From NCBI GenBank assembly GCA_001599755.1, contig BCHX01000002.1, positions 1,612,001 to 1,676,000 of the forward strand: 64,000 nucleotides of DNA, read 5' to 3'. The notes beneath the pieces were generated by a model. It searched no databases. It was not told where the DNA came from and worked only from the letters and a program-made list of their open reading frames with translations. Source of the stretch: Gliomastix tumulicola (lineage: Eukaryota; Ascomycota; Sordariomycetes; Hypocreales; Bionectriaceae). The position numbers and the translations under genes are program-made. Shown here one piece after another: positions 57,871-64,000 of the stretch (positions within the stretch are counted from its first letter, which is position 1; every line of letters starts with the position of its first letter).

Positions 57871-60800
57871 ATGGAGGTCTCCGAGAGTCCCTCCACCACC
57901 CTGCCACCCCTGATCACCTCGCCCGTGGCCGGCACGAGACAGACCTCCCGCAGGACGCCGACATCCTCGCCCAAGAGAGTAGTCGTCCGGGACAACAAAT
58001 TGAGGGGCACGCCTCCGCGGTCGAACGTCGCGTCGGCGAAGGAGGCGGTGACGACACGATCGAGGGCCAAATCGACGCGGCTCGCGCCCGGGGCGGCGAG
58101 GCCAATTGTGCCGTTGACAGAGAGGAGGGCACACGAGGAGAGGGACAAGAGCCCTACGAATCATACCAATGATGCGGGAGAGCTGAAGTGGGAGGTTGCT
58201 CCCGATGGAGGGTCTGCTGGTCGAGAGGGACGGCAGTTTACCGTTGCGAATGTTGGGAATAATGGGAAGATATATCTGAGGTATGTGACACCCCCCCTTC
58301 TGAGACGGACATTTGGGACCTGAGGCTGGGACTGCATCCCGCTTTCGCATTCCGCGGTCCTTGCAGGGCTGGACTTTCGTCCCCACGCGATCCCTGGACG
58401 ACTTTTGCTGAGACATCACAGGCCGGCAGTTCGTCCCGCCCATCAGAGACACCCCCAGCCTGACTTCGTCTTTCCCGCTACCCCTCCGAGCACGGCTGGC
58501 CTCGAAGCCCTTAGCAGCCCTCGAAAACTCGACGTGGAAATCAGTAGTGAGCTCTTCACCCCGACGCCGGGACCGTCGCCACCGAACAACAACAAGAAAC
58601 GATACTTCGGGGACCCGAGTCCAAGCCTACCTATGACCAGACACCATAGAGCGTTGTCTGATGGAACGATACAAGACCACGGGGCTGCAAAGGAAACCGA
58701 CACTGGTGCCTTCAAGATTGTCATCTCGAAGCCAGGCGAGGAACCTCGACCACGGACCGCCGAAGATATGAATCCCGACACTCTCCTCGACGTTTCGATC
58801 CCATCATGGCGCATTGGTGTGCCTCGCTTCACTGCAACTGGCACGCCGTTGATCCGAGGCTCTTCCTACGCTCCTAGCGAAGTCAGCGGGTCTTACTTTG
58901 ATCGCTCACAGAACGGGGTCAACTTTTCTATGCCCGCTTTAGGATCTCGACGACCAAGCACATTGAGGATTCCTCAAGCCCGCCTGTCTCGAACAACCCA
59001 ACCTCGCTCACCTCAAAAACCCAATGCTGCACCGAATGCTGCCCATCCCTTGCGACTGACGTACATGAGCTCCCGGGTGGTCATTGAACCGTCCATGTAC
59101 GACAGCTTGACGTTCAAGCCCAGCTCTGAAGATAAATCGATTGTCCGGTTCACTCCACATGGCTCTGTCAGTGCAGCAACACCACCTCGACTGGTTGCGG
59201 AGATCACCTCGCCGAGCTTCCTGGATTACGAATTAATATCGGATTTCTTCCTCACGTTCCGAACCTTTCTGGAACCGGACGACTTGCTTCGAATGCTTAT
59301 TGCTCGACTTAGGTGGGCGGTTGGCCGCGGCGATGAGACAGGTATGATTGTCCACGTCAGAGCCTTTGTTGCCCTGCGACATTGGATTTTGAACTACTTT
59401 GTCGATGATTTTGTCGTCGACTACAGCCTCCGCGTCAACTTTTGCCATCTCGTCAACCAATATGTCGACGACTTAGCTCACAACGTGGAGGCACACAAAG
59501 TCCAGCTCAAGATTCTCAATGAGCTCAAGAAGTGCTGGCGCAGAGTGTGCATCCACTACTGGGATATCATCGACCTCGAGGATGCTGATGTCCGCGAGCC
59601 TATTCTGCCTGGTGGCATTGTGGGCAACAGAGATCCCAATGTCGACCCAGGGCTCTGGGAGCAGCAAGAGCCCGTGCCTCTGAAACTAGACACTCTGTAT
59701 CCAGTTCCAGAGGCCTCGGCGACGAACTTCTACACAAGCGTCTCCAGGGCCGGGCATGTAGGGGACTCCATTGTCCACGATCGACCAGCAACTCCAGAGG
59801 ACGTGTACGGGACTACGATTGAGGACGAGTTCGGTGCCACCTCGCCAACGAGCATGTCAAGCATGGATGTTGTCTCCTGCTCGTTCCCAGGAAAGCACAT
59901 CCGACCTTTGACCCGCAACCTGGCTCAGCCACTGGGAGCTCACCCCATTCACCCAAGCCCGACCTACAATCAGACAAGTCATGTTGCTCCGACTCCAAGA
60001 ACCCTTGTTGGGAAAAGAGTGCGGCCTGCTCCTTCGCATCAGCACAATGACAGCCTTCCGGATTCGCTTCGAGAGCATGGTGCTCACAGCTTGCCGGCTA
60101 GAGATCAAGACAGCCCCATAACAGGGCCGTTTGTCGGTGGGCTAGTCAGAGGGAACGTCCTGCCACCCTCGCAAGCATTTGTCGATGTGACGCATCCAGC
60201 TCCAGGCAATCTTACCAAAAGACAGACGACAGTCTTTCGACCCCAGATCCCGGGCTCCCGTGTACAAAATGGTGCTGCTGATGCTGTATCGAGCCGTGGT
60301 ATGAAGAGGCTTCTGGGCAGTGTCCGTCGAGCTCTTAGCACGAGACATCAGGCAATGCCCATGTCTCAAGAGCCCTTAACCAGTCATCCAGCGTTTGGAC
60401 TGGGGAGTTCTGCGACAGACAGACTCCCTGCTCCTGCCTTTGTGCCACAAACACATGGCCAACCAAACAGCGCTGGCCCACGGCCTGCGGTCAGGATAGA
60501 TCTTTTGGGCGCCGAGGTAGCAGAAGACTTCAAGCGAGCTGTTCGCGAAGACGCTGCCCTGGAAGCTGAAAGATACGAACAGACCATGGAGCCGCCCAAG
60601 TCAGCTCCTCTGGGTGCCAGGGATCCGGAGTTCGCAGCAGCTTTCCTCGACGCAAGTAACTTCGATCGAGCCTCGCAAAGCCAGCGACTGAGGCCAATGA
60701 GTGACACGGCACTCTCAGGCGGAAGCAAATCCATACTGATCGTTGATGGAACGGCACCAATCGACCCCCGAGCAATTCGAGAGGGCCTTCCAACCGCTAA

Positions 60801-63318
60801 TCCTTCGGTCGAGGCATTCGTGGACAACTTCGTCCAGAATTTCGGAAATTTGACGCCTCCAACCACGCCTCCTACGCAAGCAGACGAAATGCTGCGCAGG
60901 TCGTCTCATCTCTTGAACGAGAATGTTCAGAGAACCTTCGCTGAAGCGCCTGAGGAACCACTCCCAGCATTTATCCCAGACTTCCATACCTTGGGTCGCT
61001 CAAGCAGTAGCCAAGCATCAACACACACCCGACAGGACTCACGCCCTCGGACTCAATACAGTCGTCGTCGCCACCCTCCTGTTAGTACCGGAATACCCAG
61101 GATGCATCGAAGGAACCGCTCGAGTAGAACACAACAGTCCCTGGACTCGATCCTGCATAATCGCGGGACTTCACTGAGCAGTGATGTGTTCATCCCATCG
61201 ACAGTGCAGTCTTTCCGAGAAGCCTCATGGTCTCAATCATCCATGACTGGCGGTGGTGGCGAGCCGTCCTTTGATCCTTATCCCAAGCCTCTCCGTGCCC
61301 TGCGCCGGAAGCCAGGCGGCAACTTGAGGGACGCGACAAACATTGGCGATCTCAATCCCCAAGTATTGAGGAGGTCACATTCTCTCGGATCACTCTCTAT
61401 TTATACGGAATCTGTACGAAGCTCATGGACACAAACGGCTCGACGGAACTCACTGGTGCACATTGACTCTATAGTCAGTGCAGGGACTGAACGAAATGCT
61501 CGTGAATTCTCTGTTGGTCAGTTGGCTGGGAAGAAGAAGGAGATATCACTCTGCAGCACAAGATCTTCGAAGCCTATTATGCGCCCCTCCTTCGAAGCCG
61601 AGGCCAAGAAGCTAGCGCAGATCCCTGATGACGAGGACGATGGGGGCGTCGAGTCCGCGCTGCTGAAGCTGGAGGGCAAGTTCGAGAAGCGGCCCGCGAA
61701 ACGGTCTGTGGATGGCCAAAACTCCTCAAGTTCAAGGAGTATCGAGAAAACGCGCGTCGACAGCTTCGGGGTCGTCGCCGTCAGCGAAACAGCCTCCTTG
61801 GCCCCTGAAGAGGAAGACCAGCCAGCTGCAGATAATGCTTCTGCGTTACATCCCCCTGCGAGTATCGTCACCCAGACCACGGAACGGCCCGCTACGCACT
61901 TGGAGATGCCTCACAAGTCTGTGGCAAGGCTCCAGTCCTTCCTTTCTGACGCCTCTAAGGAATCTTATTCATCGATTCCGCTACTCGACAGAGGACTCAC
62001 CGATGACGAACGAAGCAGACACGTGACACGGGACTGGACCGACAGATCAGTGCTTCAGGACTCGGACGATGAAGCACCCTCAGAGCTGAATGCCCATGAG
62101 ATGGTTACGGGCAGATCAACAGGCCATACTGACCGCTCCTACGAGATTGTGCACAAGACGGACAGCATGGACCATATCCAGAATGGACGAGCCGTGTCGT
62201 CATACCATGAACAGCAATCGTTCCTTGATAGCGACCTATCGTCTGAGCTCTCGGACGAAAGCACCGAGACGAGAGCCCCCGAGCGTTCACAGCCAAATTA
62301 TCCAGAGGGCTCGCATGACGGTGCTGCCTCAGTGCCTGATGCTGCCGCTAGCTTAGTCAAGACAGGCAGTGCACCGAACCATGTACAAATCAACCACGAT
62401 GAGCTGTCGTCAAAACCCTTACCCCCAACGCCAGCAGCCTCTCCGCTTGGGAACTTGGATCCTTTGGCCCAGCATGCCATTCCTGGAAATCTTGATCAGC
62501 AAGCTCAGGCCAATCTGCAAGCCGACGAGTCCAGGAAGTACTCGGTCCATCTGCCATTCGTTCTCGCCTTTGATTCCGAGACGCTAGCCCAGCAGTTCAC
62601 TCTGATCGAAAAGGACGCACTGAGTGAAATCGACTGGAAGGAGCTCGTGGAGATGGAGTGGAAGCGCACAACCGGCATTGGCGCCCGGTCATGGGTTCAC
62701 TTCCTTCGCAATACTGATGCGCACGGAGTCGAGGTTGTTATTGCTCGGTTCAACCTTGCGGTCAAGTGGGCAATATCAGAAATCGTCTTGACCAAGCACA
62801 TCGAAGAGAGAGCCAAGTGCATCATCAAGTACATTCACATTGCGGCTCACTGCCGACGATATCGCAACTTCGCTACGATGGCCCAACTCACGGTAGCTCT
62901 GTCGAGCAACGAGGTCTCTCGCTTGGCTCGAACCTGGGAGCTCGTTACACCCAGCGACATGAAGACCCTGAGCGATTTAGAGACGCTTGTCACGCCAATG
63001 CGAAACTTCTTCAACCTACGAGTCGAGATGGAGTCAGCATTGGATGCCAGCTGCATCCCTTTTGTCGGGATATACACACACGACCTCTTGTACAATGGAC
63101 AACGTCCAGCGGAGATTGCGAGTTCCCCAACAACGGCACCTTTGGTGAACTTTGAGAGGTGCCGTACTGGTGCAGCGGTTATCAAAAGTCTTCTCCGCCT
63201 GCTGGAAGCTAGCACGCAGTATCAGTTCCAGCCCGTCGAAGGCATCATCGAGCGTTGCCTTTGGATCGGTGCACTGAGCGACGAGGAGATCCGCAAACAC
63301 TCCGCTGCGTTGGAATGA
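57871..63318 (+). CDS. lte1: LTE1-type Ras guanine nucleotide exchange factor
   Basis: Two exons, 57871-58280 and 58422-63318, joined by a 141 bp intron (donor GTATGT, acceptor ATCACAG) that splits an Arg codon, give 1768 residues, longer than yeast Lte1 (about 1435). The N-terminal region contains GRQFTVANVGNNGKIYLRP, which I associate with filamentous-fungal Lte1. A RasGEF N-domain lies at about 385-505 (PSFLDYELISDFFLTFRTFL). The catalytic CDC25/RasGEF domain is at about 1520-1760 (FDSETLAQQFTLIEKDALSE, RARSWVHF-like segment, CRRYRNFATMAQLTVALSSN, FVGIYTHDLL). Between them are about 1000 Ser/Pro-rich disordered residues. In yeast, Lte1 promotes mitotic exit from the bud cortex, partly by restraining Kin4. 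Whether it has true GEF activity is debated in yeast. The ATG at 57871 is the first in frame. Confidence 0.93.
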
Positions 63319-64000
63319 TTTGTGCTCTGAACGGCCTGACGATTAGAGGAGCTTTTACGACTAGATGTTCGACCTTTACAAAGCGAGGCGCTGGCTTTTT
63401 TACTTGCGGCTTACGCGAGACTACCTTTGCAGAGACGTCTGACTTGAAGGCTCATTCGTTGTCCTGAGAGACTCATCGTCTCTTCCATTACTTTTCTACC
63501 AATCTTATTTTTCACCACATTCTTGTTTATAATAGTAGAACGGAGTCATATCGGCGCATTGGGACAGCGGTAGCGACTAGATATAAAGCCATTGGCCTTT
63601 CTTTTCGAACTTGGCATTCATGAGATGGATTTCCTTGTTTTCACTTGTCCTTTGAGGGAGCATATTGTTTCGAAATGAACATCTTTGATAGCTTTGATAT
63701 AAATACCCCTGATAGCTAGAATAAGAATACCCATTGATTTGTTAATGAGGTCACGGATCACAAAGCATGATGTGAATTCGAGGACTAGCAAAGTATCTCT
63801 TCTAGTTTATTGGTGGTGCGTTGGTCTAGGGCGGTAGTTGAGAACTTGCTTCTCAGCTTCAAGGCAGCAGCTGGCTGCAAGTGTTATGTTGATTGGTGTT
63901 CTCGTTCAAATCATTCACCTACAATGCAAGGTAGCCAACGTGAAGAATCACAATTGACTACTGGTCTCGGAGTTCAAATTCACTTCGCCTTCCAGACATC
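63319..64000. other. 3' region of LTE1 to window end
   Basis: This is AT-richer DNA with no supported coding sequence. It contains AATAAGAATA and ATATAAATA stretches near 63697-63733, suitable as polyadenylation signals. Confidence 0.5.

Overview
This window looks like nuclear DNA of a filamentous ascomycete, most likely a Sordariomycete. The supported genes have short introns, mostly 50-150 bp, with GTRAGT-type donors and CTRAC-like branch sites. Several families present (GWT1, an Lte1-type RasGEF, a KIN4 kinase, a hyphal type 2 glycosyltransferase, a CTP-dependent diacylglycerol kinase) are in forms I associate with Pezizomycotina. Genus cannot be set from sequence reading alone. I saw no rRNA, tRNA, CRISPR array, intact transposon or secondary-metabolite backbone gene.

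Layout. Left edge: KIN4 protein kinase (-, cut by the window start), then about 3.5 kb without a supported gene, GWT1 (-), and a divergent unknown protein (+, 8494-9665). From 9.7 to 33.7 kb the window is very gene-poor: the only confident gene is a processive GT2 glycosyltransferase (-, 16170 to at least 17855) whose 5' end is unresolved. The rest is simple repeats, palindromic GGTACC clusters and one exon-like open stretch near 21.4 kb. From 33.7 kb genes become denser: a disordered unknown protein (+), a weak three-exon candidate (+), a peroxisomal crotonase-family enzyme (-), divergent mitochondrial D-lactate dehydrogenase (+), and DGK1 (+). After 4.6 kb of apparent promoter DNA comes a small, strongly biased, probably highly expressed protein (+, 47234-47992). 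Next are a disordered protein with an MMGF motif (-), a lipocalin-like protein (+), a Cir_N/LENG1-type RNA-processing protein (-), SEC18/NSF (+) and a very large LTE1 (+).

Functional view. Most genes are housekeeping: GPI-anchor synthesis, membrane fusion, lipid phosphorylation, lactate oxidation, peroxisomal acyl-CoA chemistry, RNA processing and mitotic-exit signalling. They do not form an obvious operon-like or metabolic cluster. The most notable co-occurrence is KIN4 at the left edge and LTE1 at the right edge; in yeast these are direct antagonists in the spindle position checkpoint. I did not find convincing evidence for an undescribed multi-gene system. The best leads are the gene-poor block around the glycosyltransferase, unresolved exons there, and several uncharacterised proteins.
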